Origin: CAISIP01 sp041581405
Lineage (GTDB): Bacteria; Pseudomonadota; Gammaproteobacteria; Burkholderiales; Burkholderiaceae_C
Direction: 5' to 3'
Length of the DNA stretch: 11,538 bases
Assembly (NCBI GenBank): GCA_041581405.1
Contig: JBFIDI010000146.1
Coordinates: 1-11,538 of the forward strand
The notes under the pieces were generated by a model. It saw nothing but the letters and a program-made list of their open reading frames with translations. It ran no database searches and was not told the DNA's origin. Positions 1 through 6,973 of the stretch are shown in pieces. The position numbers and the translations under genes are program-made. How positions within the stretch are numbered: the stretch's first letter is position 1; every line of letters starts with the position of its first letter.

Positions 1-854
1 GCGGCACGGGCGGCGGCGGCCTGGTGGCGCAGCGCCTGGGCCTGGCGCGTGAGTGCCAGCAGTTCGGCGCGCGGACTGCCGGCAGCCACCGGGCTGGCGT
101 TGTTGTCCTTCGCCTGCGGCAATTCGTCGATGGATACCGCATCGTCCAATGCACGGCCGAGTTGCCGGTTGTAGCCGGCGCGGGCGATGTCGAGCATCGT
201 TGTTGCGCGGATCAGGTCCTGCCGTGCGTTGGCGACCGCACTGCGGGCCGCGAGCATGTCGTTGCGCGCAACCAGGCCCTGCTCGAAGAACGATGCGGCG
301 TCGCGCCCGTGCGCCTCCAGCGTCTCCACGCCACTGGCGGCGAGTTCGTGCTGGCGTTGTGCGCGCAACACGCCGATGTAGGCATGGGCGACATCCAGCC
401 TGATGTCCTGCTCGGTCCTTTGCACGCCGAGTTCGGCCGCATCCAGGCCGGCCTGCGCCGCCTGCTCGGTGCGATCGATGCGACTGGAGGTATACAGCGG
501 AACGCTGACACCCGCGCGGTACAACCAGCCCCGGTCCTGTGCGATCGGCAGCGTGGTCGACACGGACAGTATCTCGACGCTGAACGAGCGCTGTTCGGAC
601 AGGTGGTAATACAAGGCGTCGACCGAGACCTGCGGCTGGCGCAGTCCCCGCGCTGCCGCATGCGCGGAGCGCGCGGCTGCGACGTGGCGCGTGCTGGCCG
701 ACAGCCGGCCGTCGGCGTTCAGCGCCAGCGCAAACGCCTGCTCGAGGTTCTCGGCCCGGGCCGGGGCGCCCGCAACGGCGGCGCAGGCGGCTGCGACCAA
801 GGCCAGGCGCAACAAGGACGCGCGGAGGGAGAAATGCCGGAAAACGGGGACCAT
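1..854 (-). CDS. TolC-family outer-membrane efflux protein, N-terminal part (runs off left edge)
   Basis: Outer-membrane channel component of a tripartite efflux pump or type I secretion system. The reading frame runs on the minus strand from ATG at 854 to the window edge without a stop, giving about 284 residues; the family usually has 420-480, so the C-terminal third is missing. The first ~34 residues look like a Sec signal peptide: a basic start, a hydrophobic Ala/Leu stretch, and Ala-Arg-Ala before ENLEQAFALAL. That last segment is the typical opening of the mature OEP domain. Long Ala/Arg/Gln/Glu-rich helices follow, with an intervening beta-like segment (about residues 75-115, ending near RAGVSVPLYT), as in TolC/OprM barrels and coiled-coil hairpins. 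No clear Shine-Dalgarno precedes ATG 854; an in-frame GTG at 890 is a possible but less likely start. The pump partners are not in the window and the substrate is unknown. It is transcribed divergently from the catabolic operon. Confidence 0.85.
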   Translation of the reverse strand, partial: MVPVFRHFSLRASLLRLALVAAACAAVAGAPARAENLEQAFALALNADGRLSASTRHVAAARSAHAAARGLRQPQVSVDALYYHLSEQRSFSVEILSVSTTLPIAQDRGWLYRAGVSVPLYTSSRIDRTEQAAQAGLDAAELGVQRTEQDIRLDVAHAYIGVLRAQRQHELAASGVETLEAHGRDAASFFEQGLVARNDMLAARSAVANARQDLIRATTMLDIARAGYNRQLGRALDDAVSIDELPQAKDNNASPVAAGSPRAELLALTRQAQALRHQAAAARA

Positions 855-928
855 GGAGATGATGACGATTCGGGTGCACCTTGCGTGCACTCCGGTTGTT
901 GACAGGTCAGGCTGTGCTGATGCAATGG

Positions 929-945
929 CTAAGGGTTTACCCTAG
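929..945. promoter_or_regulatory. Inverted repeat CTAAGGGTTTACCCTAG, possible operator
   Basis: The arms AGGGT and ACCCT flank a TT spacer, and CTA/TAG extend the symmetry outwards with one extra A in the left arm. It lies 75-91 bases upstream of the TolC-family start codon, in AT-richer sequence than its surroundings. The position suits a regulator site for the minus-strand efflux gene. I cannot name the regulator, and no promoter hexamers could be assigned with confidence. Confidence 0.4.
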
Positions 946-1083
946 TCTATCGGCGGCGCTGGCGCCGAACAACAGCCGCACGGACTTCGTTCACCGGCCG
1001 TTGATGTCGGTCAAATCGATCGGGAATCAGGTGCTGCGCCCGGAACTTCTTCGCCGGTAGGGCTACATCGATACGATCTGCCT

Positions 1084-1096
1084 TTTTGGATCAAAA
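1084..1096. promoter_or_regulatory. Inverted repeat TTTTG-GAT-CAAAA in the operon promoter region
   Basis: Perfect 5-base arms, TTTTG and CAAAA, surround GAT within the AT-rich tract upstream of the operon. The -10-like hexamer ATAAAT lies just downstream at 1101-1106, with no good -35 at the right distance. The symmetry suggests an operator for a dimeric regulator. A related GATC-centred 8-base palindrome, TTGATCAA, lies at 1139-1146. Assignment as operator or promoter rests only on position and symmetry. Confidence 0.35.
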
Positions 1097-1138
1097 CTGG
1101 ATAAATAGTTGGATTTGCAGGAGTTGCTGATGTAGCAT

Positions 1139-1146
1139 TTGATCAA
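1139..1146. promoter_or_regulatory. Palindrome TTGATCAA, second GATC-centred site
   Basis: Perfect 8-base palindrome 20 bases upstream of the Shine-Dalgarno-like GGAG at 1166-1169. Its GATC centre is 52 bases from the GATC inside the repeat at 1084-1096, about five turns of B-DNA. It shares GATCAA with that repeat and could be a second half of one operator system. Eight-base palindromes also occur by chance. Confidence 0.25.
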
Positions 1147-1177
1147 TATCGATGAAATTCACGTTGGAGATCCGAGC

Positions 1178-1285
1178 ATGTACCTTCCAGTGACCGGCGC
1201 GCCGGTTGTCGCAGCAGGGCCACGGTGCGGCCTGGCGCGACGCCATGGCTCCAGGCCCGCCCAGGGCCGGGAAATGCCTGTATGA
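1178..1285 (+). CDS. Possible 35-residue leader ORF overlapping the dehydratase start
   Basis: ATG at 1178 is preceded by GGAG at 1166-1169 with an 8-base spacing, one of the better ribosome-binding sites in the window. The frame encodes 35 residues and stops with TGA at 1283-1285, overlapping the proposed dehydratase ATG at 1282 in an ATGA junction. This is the same junction type that joins other genes of the operon, so ribosomes ending here could restart on the dehydratase. The peptide begins MYLPVTGAPVVAAG and is then Arg/Gly/Pro-rich; I recognise no family, signal peptide or attenuator codon run. It may be a translated leader for coupling, or chance in GC-rich DNA. Confidence 0.3.
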   Translation: MYLPVTGAPVVAAGPRCGLARRHGSRPAQGREMPV

Positions 1286-2433
1286 CCGGCCGGCGTTTGC
1301 GGGACGTTCGCTGGCACCCGATCCGGGTCAGCGCCAAGACCTGCTGGATATTCGTGCAGCTGCGCCAGGACGATGGCAGCATCGGTTGCGGCGAAGCCTC
1401 GCTGGCCGGCCAGGAGGCTGCCGTGCTGGCGGCCGCAGGCGCGTGGTCGGAGCGGGCGCTGCTGGCCGATCCGGCGCGGCCTGCGGAATTTGCGGCCGCC
1501 GTCGTGCCGGCCGACCTCGCCGAGTCGGCCGCGGTGTCGGCGATCGACCAGGCCTTGTGGGACCTGCATGCCCGCAGCCAGCAACGAACGGTGGCCGACG
1601 TGCTGGGCGGCATATGCCGCGACCGTATCGCGGTGTATGCCAATATCAACCGGCGCACCGAACCGCGCACGCCCGAAGGATTCGCGCAAAGCGCACGGGA
1701 TGCCCTGGCGGCAGGCCACGTGGCATTCAAGCTGGCACCGTTCGACGAGGTCGGCACCGCGGTATGTGCCGCCGGCGACGGCATCGCGGCCATGCAGCAG
1801 GGCCTGGCGCGTATCGCGGCGGTGCGTGATGTCGTCGGTCCGCAGCGTCGGCTGATGGTCGACTGCCATTGGCGTTTCGACGAGGCGACGGCCCGTGCGC
1901 TGGTTCATGCAGCCGCGGAACTGGGCCTGTACTGGATCGAATGCCCGTTGCCAGAGACCGACGAGCACATCGACGCGTTGGTGCGCCTGCGCGCATTGGC
2001 CAACGCGAAGGGCATCCGCATGGCCGGCATGGAGCAAGGCATCCGCTTCGAGGCGTTCCGCCCCTATTGCGAAGCCGGCGCCTACGACGTGATGATGCCG
2101 GACGTCAAATACATGGGGGGTCTGCAGGAGATGCTGCATGCGGCGGACCGGTTCGCGCTGCACGGCGTGCAGTTCTCGCCGCACAACCCGACCGGTCCGA
2201 TCTGCCATGCGGCCAGCCTGCAACTGGCCGCGGCGGCCGGATCGTTCGACATGCTCGAGCTGCAGTTCGACGAATCGCCCGTGTTCGGCCAACTCGTCGA
2301 CGCCGATTTCGGGCCGGTCGTGGACGGGCACTGCGCGTTCCCCGCCGGAGCCGGCCTGGGAGCCGGGCTGCGTGACGGCGAGTTGGAGCGGCATGCGATG
2401 GCACCGGCCCTGCACACGCACATCGCGACATGA
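1282..2433 (+). CDS. Enolase-superfamily (mandelate racemase/muconate lactonizing type) acid-sugar dehydratase-like enzyme
   Basis: 383 residues, the usual length for this family. The N-terminal capping domain (about 1-120) contains VQLRQDDGSIGCGEASL, typical of the family. The barrel domain carries a full metal site: Asp194 (VDCHWRFD), Glu220 (WIECPLPE) and Glu251 (AGMEQ). It also has the His-Asp catalytic pair, His301 (FSPHNPTGP) and Asp274 (MPDVKYMGG). The spacings from the third ligand to Asp274 (23) and on to His301 (27) equal those in mandelate racemase. Lys150 (AFKLAPFDE) matches the first Lys of the KxK motif, but the second position is Ala, so His301 is probably the main base. His196 in the DxH motif resembles galactonate dehydratase. 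This favours dehydration of a sugar acid to a 2-keto-3-deoxy acid. ATG 1282 is chosen because GGGAA lies 8 bases upstream and the N-terminus then fits the family; GTG 1225 would add 19 atypical residues. Substrate unknown. Confidence 0.88.
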   Translation: MTGRRLRDVRWHPIRVSAKTCWIFVQLRQDDGSIGCGEASLAGQEAAVLAAAGAWSERALLADPARPAEFAAAVVPADLAESAAVSAIDQALWDLHARSQQRTVADVLGGICRDRIAVYANINRRTEPRTPEGFAQSARDALAAGHVAFKLAPFDEVGTAVCAAGDGIAAMQQGLARIAAVRDVVGPQRRLMVDCHWRFDEATARALVHAAAELGLYWIECPLPETDEHIDALVRLRALANAKGIRMAGMEQGIRFEAFRPYCEAGAYDVMMPDVKYMGGLQEMLHAADRFALHGVQFSPHNPTGPICHAASLQLAAAAGSFDMLELQFDESPVFGQLVDADFGPVVDGHCAFPAGAGLGAGLRDGELERHAMAPALHTHIAT

Positions 2434-3314
2434 GCCACGCGCCGTTCCCGTTCGAGGTGCTGCGTCCGCAGCGCGACACACTGGGAGAGACACCGGTCTG
2501 GTGCGGCGAGCGGAGACGGTTGTGGTGGGTCGACATCCGTGCGCCGGCGCTGATGTGCTGGGACAGCGCCAGCCAGGTCACGCAGCAATGGCCGATGCCG
2601 GAGTCGGCCGGCGCCGTGGTCACCGCGACGCACGGCCAAGTGGTGCTTGCGCTGCGCCACGGCCTGTTCCGGTTCGACCCCGCCGACGCCAGCCTGCGCG
2701 CGCTGGCAACGCTGGAGGCCGGTGTGCCGGAGAACCGGCTCAACGAAGCGCGCTGCGATCGCCAGGGCCGCTTGTGGTGCGGCAGCATGTGGGATTTCGG
2801 CGTGCAGACCCGCGGCAGCTTGTACCGCATCGATGCCGATGGCACGGTGACCTGTGCACGCAGCGACATCACCGTGCCGAACGGGCTCGCGTTCGCGCCC
2901 GATGGCCGGTCCATGTATTTCGTGGACACCCCGACCGGGCGCCTGGAGGTGGCCGACTACGATCCGCAATCCGGCCAGCCGGGCCGTTGGCGGACCCTGG
3001 TCGAACCGGGTGTGATGCCGGGCAAGCCCGACGGCAGTGTCGTGGACAGCGACGGCTGCATCTGGAGCACACGTTCGGGCGCCGGTTGCCTCGCCCGCTT
3101 CACGCCGCAGGGGCGGCTCGACCGCACCCTGCCCTTGCCGGTGTCCCAGCCCACCGGCCTGGCGTTTGGCGGTGACGCGCTCGACACCTTGTTCGTCACC
3201 AGTTCGCGCCAGCGCATGGACGCACAAGCACTGGCCGACGAACCGCTGGCCGGCAGCGTGCTGGCGCTGCGTGTCGGCGTGTGCGGCCTGCCCGAGACCC
3301 CGTTCGCCGGCTGA
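2430..3314 (+). CDS. SMP-30/gluconolactonase-family lactonase (six-bladed propeller)
   Basis: 294 residues, normal for the family. These metal-dependent enzymes hydrolyse sugar-acid lactones in the cytoplasm. The known ligand positions are all present: Glu20 in LGETPVW, Asn151 in VPNGLAFAPDG, and Asp201 in KPDGSVVDSDG. The substrate-side Arg103 and Asn105 lie in ENRLNEARCDRQGRLWCGSM, matching the Arg-x-Asn motif of SMP-30. No signal peptide is seen. The start ATG overlaps the dehydratase stop as ATGA, indicating translational coupling and a shared pathway. Next to a dehydratase, a dehydrogenase and an aldolase, the obvious role is to open the lactone made by oxidation of a cyclic sugar and so supply the acid to the dehydratase. 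The substrate cannot be read from the sequence. Confidence 0.9.
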   Translation: MSHAPFPFEVLRPQRDTLGETPVWCGERRRLWWVDIRAPALMCWDSASQVTQQWPMPESAGAVVTATHGQVVLALRHGLFRFDPADASLRALATLEAGVPENRLNEARCDRQGRLWCGSMWDFGVQTRGSLYRIDADGTVTCARSDITVPNGLAFAPDGRSMYFVDTPTGRLEVADYDPQSGQPGRWRTLVEPGVMPGKPDGSVVDSDGCIWSTRSGAGCLARFTPQGRLDRTLPLPVSQPTGLAFGGDALDTLFVTSSRQRMDAQALADEPLAGSVLALRVGVCGLPETPFAG

Positions 3315-3317
3315 CCC

Positions 3318-4100
3318 ATGACCACGCATCCGATGCTCCGCCGCCTGCGCCGCAGCACCGAACCGCTGATCGGCATCGCGGTCGCGCTGCTGCTGTGGGA
3401 ATTCACCGGACGCCAGGTTTCCAATGCAACGCTGGTGCCGATGCCGGCCATGGTATGGAAGGCGTTCCTGGCCATGATGGCCGACGACCTGCCCCGGGAC
3501 ATCCTGGCCAGCCTGCTGCATCTGGCCATCGGTTACGGCCTGGGTACGCTCTGCGGCCTGGCGCTGGCGCTTCTGGACGCCAGTTCGCGCTGGCTCGACG
3601 CGGTGATCGACCCGTTCGCCGAGTTTCTGCGTCCGATCAGCCCCATCGCCTGGATTCCGCTGGCCATCCTGTTCCTGGGCGTCGGGCGCGCGGTGCCGAT
3701 CTTCCTGATCTTCTATGCGTCCGTGTTTCCGATCTTCGTCAGCACCCTGGTCGGCATCCGGCGCGTCGATGCCAATCTGGTCCATGCGGCCCGCTCGCTG
3801 GGCGCGCCGCGGCGGCTGGTGATCAGCCACGTGATCCTGCCGGCCGCATTGCCCGCAGTCGTCTCCGGCGCGCGCCTGTCGATGGGCGTGGCCTGGATGG
3901 CGCTGGTGGCCGGCGAGATCGTGGGCGGCGACGCCGGCATCGGCTGGCGCATCCTGTGGTACCAGGAGTTCTTCCAGATGGACCGTGTCATGGCCGCGAT
4001 CCTGGTGGTCGGGGTGTTGGGCCTGACCGCCGATACCGCGCTGCGCCTGCTGCAACAACGCGCGGGTCGCTGGAACCCCGCGCCGGAGGCCGCGCCATGA
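3318..4100 (+). CDS. ABC transporter permease, TauC/SsuC (nitrate/sulfonate/taurine) type, first copy
   Basis: Inner-membrane subunit of a binding-protein-dependent importer, 260 residues, the usual size. Hydrophobic segments lie at about 15-31, 62-86, 107-123, 126-147, 185-205 and 226-245. The cytoplasmic EAA-type loop that contacts the ATPase is at about 157-180, in AARSLGAPRRLVISHVILP. The segment PISPIAWIPLAILFLGVG is characteristic of the SsuC/TauC group. The gene starts three bases after the lactonase stop and ends in an ATGA overlap with a second, different permease. The two proteins share the same layout and motifs, so they are probably the two halves of a heterodimeric channel, whereas classical Ssu and Tau systems use one permease gene. 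Confidence 0.92.
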   Translation: MTTHPMLRRLRRSTEPLIGIAVALLLWEFTGRQVSNATLVPMPAMVWKAFLAMMADDLPRDILASLLHLAIGYGLGTLCGLALALLDASSRWLDAVIDPFAEFLRPISPIAWIPLAILFLGVGRAVPIFLIFYASVFPIFVSTLVGIRRVDANLVHAARSLGAPRRLVISHVILPAALPAVVSGARLSMGVAWMALVAGEIVGGDAGIGWRILWYQEFFQMDRVMAAILVVGVLGLTADTALRLLQQRAGRWNPAPEAAP

Positions 4101-4903
4101 GTCTGCAGGCGACCCGCCCCTTGCCCCCCGGCACCCGCGGGTGGCTGCCGCTGCTGGTGCTGGCCGTGCTGCTGGTGTTCTGGGAGGTCGCTGTGCGGCT
4201 GGCCGCGGCCCAGGGGCTGGTGCCGCTGCCCTCGGGCGTCGTGCGCAGCGCGGTCACGCTCAGCAGCAACGGCGTGATCTTCGAGGCCATGTCGGGCAGC
4301 CTGACGCGGGTGCTGATCGGCTTCGTGGTCGGTGCCCTGATCGGGGTTCCGCTGGGCCTGCTGATCGGCGTCGTGCCCGCGATGGACCGTGCCTTGCGGC
4401 CGGTGCTCGACGCATTGCGTTCGATCGCGCCGATCGCCTGGATTCCGATGGCCATCCTGTGGCTGGGCGTGCGCGGTGACGCGGCCCTGTTCGTCGTGGC
4501 CTACGCCGCGGTGTTTCCGTTCATCGTCAACACCGCCCAGGCCGCACGCCTGGTCGACCGCCGGTTGTTGTCGGCGGCGCGCGCGCTCGGCGCCGGGCCA
4601 TGGGTCGTGTTGCGCTCGGTGCTGCTGCCCGGATCGATGCCGACGATCTTCACCGGCGCGCGGATCGCGCTGGCGTTTGCGTGGGCCTCCATCGTGGCCG
4701 CCGAACTGGCCATCGGCATCAAGATCCAGGGCCAGGGCCGCAGCGTGGCCGGCATCGGCCAGCTGATGGTCGAGACCCTGTACGTGCAGCGCGACGTGGA
4801 TGCGCTGGTGTTCTACATGCTGGCCATCGGACTGGTCAGCCTGCTCATCGACTCCGGCTTGCGCTGGTTGCAGCGCCGGCTGCTGCCGTGGAGCCCGCAT
4901 TGA
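4097..4903 (+). CDS. ABC transporter permease, TauC/SsuC type, second copy
   Basis: 268 residues starting at the ATGA overlap with the first permease. Hydrophobic segments lie at about 15-38, 71-92, 111-124, 129-146, 186-206 and 236-252. RSIAPIAWIPMAILWLGV and the EAA-type loop AARALGAGPWVVLRSVLLPG (about 160-179) repeat the motifs of the first permease, yet the rest differs enough to show an old duplication. The frame stays open upstream to 3281, which would wrongly suggest a 540-residue protein; that extension lies over the first permease in another frame, is Arg/Pro/Gly-rich and has no membrane segments, so ATG 4097 is preferred. Together with the preceding permease, the ATPase and the binding protein it forms a complete importer. 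Confidence 0.92.
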   Translation: MSLQATRPLPPGTRGWLPLLVLAVLLVFWEVAVRLAAAQGLVPLPSGVVRSAVTLSSNGVIFEAMSGSLTRVLIGFVVGALIGVPLGLLIGVVPAMDRALRPVLDALRSIAPIAWIPMAILWLGVRGDAALFVVAYAAVFPFIVNTAQAARLVDRRLLSAARALGAGPWVVLRSVLLPGSMPTIFTGARIALAFAWASIVAAELAIGIKIQGQGRSVAGIGQLMVETLYVQRDVDALVFYMLAIGLVSLLIDSGLRWLQRRLLPWSPH

Positions 4904-4921
4904 ATCCGCCGAAGGACCCCC

Positions 4922-5728
4922 ATGAAAACACTGGTTGAACTGCAAGGTGTCGGCAAGACCTATGTGTCGGCGCGGGATGGCCAGCGCGTGCAGGCGCTCG
5001 ACGGCATCGACTTCGCGCTGCGCCGCGGCGAATTCCTCACGGTCGTCGGGCCCTCGGGTTGCGGCAAGTCGACGCTGTTGTCGCTGATCGCCGGCTTCAA
5101 CGCGCCGACGCAAGGATCGATCCTGTTCGACGGCAAGCCGGTCACGGGCCCGGGGCCCGAACGCGGCGTGATGTTCCAGGACTATGCGCTGTTTCCCTGG
5201 CGTACCGTGCTGGGCAACGTGGAGTTCGGTCCCTTTGCGCGCGGCGTGGCGGCGTCGGAGCGCCGCAGCAAGGCACAGCGCTTGATCGAGGTCGTCGGCC
5301 TGACCGGTTTCGAGACGCGTTTTCCGCACGAACTCTCGGGCGGCATGCGCCAGCGTTGTGCACTGGCACGCATGCTGGCCAACGACCCGACCATGTGGCT
5401 CATGGACGAACCGCTGGCCGCGGTCGACCTGCAGACCCGCATCATTCTGCAGGACGAGTTGCTGCGCCTGTGGGGCGATGCCGACACCGGTCGCGAGCGT
5501 CCGACCGTGATGTTCGTGACCCACGGCATCGACGAGGCCGTGTTGCTCGCCGACCGGGTGCTGGTGCTGGGGCGGCGCCCCGGCCGCATCAAGGCGGTGG
5601 TCGACGTGGACCTGCCGCGGCCGCGCGATCGCCAGCGCAGCAGCGTCGAGATGGCGCGGCTGACCGACCACATCTGGAGCCTGATCCGCGACGAGGCGGC
5701 ACAGGCCATCAGCGAAGAGACGCATTGA
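4922..5728 (+). CDS. ABC transporter ATP-binding protein, TauB/SsuB type
   Basis: 268-residue ATPase driving the importer from the cytoplasmic side. All ABC motifs are intact: Walker A GPSGCGKST at 43-51, Q-loop Gln86 in FQDYALFPWRT, signature LSGGMRQR at 138-145, Walker B TMWLMDEP with catalytic Glu163, and H-loop His201 in VTHGIDEA. The FQDYALFPW and HGIDEAVLLADRV stretches are typical of the nitrate/sulfonate/taurine group. GAAGGA lies at a suitable distance before ATG 4922, and the gene follows the second permease after 18 bases. The C-terminal ~50 residues, PRPRDRQRSSVEMARLTDHIW onwards in part, are the usual tail of TauB/SsuB proteins. No regulatory domain is fused. Confidence 0.95.
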   Translation: MKTLVELQGVGKTYVSARDGQRVQALDGIDFALRRGEFLTVVGPSGCGKSTLLSLIAGFNAPTQGSILFDGKPVTGPGPERGVMFQDYALFPWRTVLGNVEFGPFARGVAASERRSKAQRLIEVVGLTGFETRFPHELSGGMRQRCALARMLANDPTMWLMDEPLAAVDLQTRIILQDELLRLWGDADTGRERPTVMFVTHGIDEAVLLADRVLVLGRRPGRIKAVVDVDLPRPRDRQRSSVEMARLTDHIWSLIRDEAAQAISEETH

Positions 5729-5767
5729 TCCCGTATTCCCGTTCCCACCCACACCAGGAGACACACC

Positions 5768-6973
5768 ATGACCCCAATCCATCGCCGCAACCTGATCGGC
5801 GGCGCCGCACTGATCGCCGCATTGCCGATGTTTCGCGCCAGCCCGGCGCTGGCCCAGGCCGCCAGGCTGAGTTTCGGCGTCGGCCTGGCGCAGGAGCCCG
5901 GCGCCCTGGTCATGAAGATGCAGCAGGACAAGCTGATCGAGCAGGCGATGAAGGAACTCGGCGCCGGCGCGATGGAGACCGAGTACCTGTCGTTCCCGGT
6001 GCTGCTGCGCATGCTCCAGGGCATCGCGGCCGGCCAGCTGCAGTTCGGCACGCTGGGCTCCACGCCGTGCATCCGCTCGTTGAGCGGGCCCGACCCGGTG
6101 GTGCCGATCGCCATCGTCGGCGGCGGCAACCTGTTTCCGCTGCAGGTTCCGCCGAACTCGCCGATCCACAACCTGGACGACCTCAAGGGCAAGAACGTGC
6201 TGACCATCGTCGGCTCCGACCTGCACCTGGTGCTGGTGCGCATGCTCAAGGCCCACATGGGTGTCGACGACCCGAAGGACGTCGGTATCACCGTGCGCAA
6301 CATCAATGCGCTGACCGAACTCGGCCGCGCGCAGCCCGGCATCGATGCCTGCCTGAGCCTGAGTCCGACTTCGGTGATGGCGGAAAAGGCCGGCGACCTG
6401 GTCACCGTGCTGCGCAACGACGGCAAGACCGGCCCGGCCTACCAGGGGCCTGAGGGCCATGGCGCCGGCAAGACGATCGCCAGTTTCGCCAAGACGCCGT
6501 TTGCGCCCGAGGCGTATTACCCGCATCGGATCTGGATCGTCGCGCGGCGCGACTTCCTGGCGGCCAACCCGAAGGCCGTGACGGCGTTGCTGGTGGCCAA
6601 CCACCGCGCCGTTGCCGCATTGTCCAAGGCCGGCACGCCGGAGATCATCAAGTACGGCGCACCGAACTGGGCCGGCACCAAGGAGGCGCAAACCGACTGG
6701 ATCGACCAGGTGTTGTGGAACCGGCGCGGCTGGTCATGGATCACCGAAGGCGATGCGCGCACGCTGGTGGGACTGTCCACGACCAAGGCCATCTTCCAGC
6801 AGGCGCTGGATGCGGAGGCGACGAAGAAGATCTTTGCGCTCGGCGCCGACGTGTCACGCGCCGCTTATGAAGTCGTGGGCAGGTTCCCCGAACGCGCGGT
6901 GTTCGACGATGGACGCGGCGACGTGCGCGGACGGCCGGTATGGGAGGCCGCGTCGTGGAACCTGAAGGCGTGA
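5768..6973 (+). CDS. Periplasmic substrate-binding protein of the TauT/NitT-type importer
   Basis: 401 residues. Residues 1-29 form a signal peptide with HRRNLIGG, a twin-arginine-like motif, a hydrophobic core, and probable cleavage after Ala-Leu-Ala at 27-29. The mature protein begins LSFGVGLAQEPG, then shows segments typical of the SsuA/NMT1-like group: FPVLLRMLQGIAAGQLQFGTL in part, LDDLKGKNVL, and HRIWIVARRDFLAANPKAV. It is longer than classical TauA or SsuA (about 320), with an insert near residues 215-240 (GPEGHGAGK) and a C-terminal extension ending RPVWEAASWNLKA. A good GGAG precedes ATG 5768. It should deliver the substrate to the two-permease channel encoded just upstream. The ligand cannot be predicted; the family binds small anions such as sulfonates, nitrate and carboxylates, as well as pyrimidine precursors. 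Tat export is possible but the motif is not perfect. Confidence 0.88.
   Translation: MTPIHRRNLIGGAALIAALPMFRASPALAQAARLSFGVGLAQEPGALVMKMQQDKLIEQAMKELGAGAMETEYLSFPVLLRMLQGIAAGQLQFGTLGSTPCIRSLSGPDPVVPIAIVGGGNLFPLQVPPNSPIHNLDDLKGKNVLTIVGSDLHLVLVRMLKAHMGVDDPKDVGITVRNINALTELGRAQPGIDACLSLSPTSVMAEKAGDLVTVLRNDGKTGPAYQGPEGHGAGKTIASFAKTPFAPEAYYPHRIWIVARRDFLAANPKAVTALLVANHRAVAALSKAGTPEIIKYGAPNWAGTKEAQTDWIDQVLWNRRGWSWITEGDARTLVGLSTTKAIFQQALDAEATKKIFALGADVSRAAYEVVGRFPERAVFDDGRGDVRGRPVWEAASWNLKA

Larger units (their letters stand above)
855..1177. other. Divergent intergenic region between TolC-family gene and catabolic operon
   Basis: About 320 bases without a convincing gene. The left part is GC-rich and contains the near-perfect inverted repeat at 929-945. 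The right part (about 1080-1160) is clearly more AT-rich than anything else in the window, as expected for a promoter, and contains two GATC-centred inverted repeats. A 13-codon ORF starting with ATG at 1152 (MKFTLEIRACTFQ, stop at 1191-1193) is too short and unsupported to be called a gene. No tRNA-like fold or riboswitch-like structure was recognised by eye. Confidence 0.6.

Noticed and set aside
24..902. Plus-strand ORF of 292 codons at the left edge
   Set aside because: It is antisense to the TolC-family frame, which has a signal peptide and family-like sequence; the plus translation has no recognisable features.
1159..4058. Minus-strand ORFs of 444 and 658 codons across the dehydratase, lactonase and first permease
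   Set aside because: Shadow frames; the plus-strand products carry catalytic motifs at the correct spacing.
3281..4903. 540-codon ORF that would fuse an N-terminal domain to the second permease
   Set aside because: The first 272 codons overlap the first permease in another frame, are Arg/Pro/Gly-rich and lack membrane segments. An ATG at the ATGA overlap gives a normal-length permease.
3713..6691. Minus-strand ORF of 992 codons antisense to the transporter genes
   Set aside because: Same reason: low-complexity His/Gln/Arg/Asp-rich translation, opposite to intact ABC permease, ATPase and binding-protein genes.
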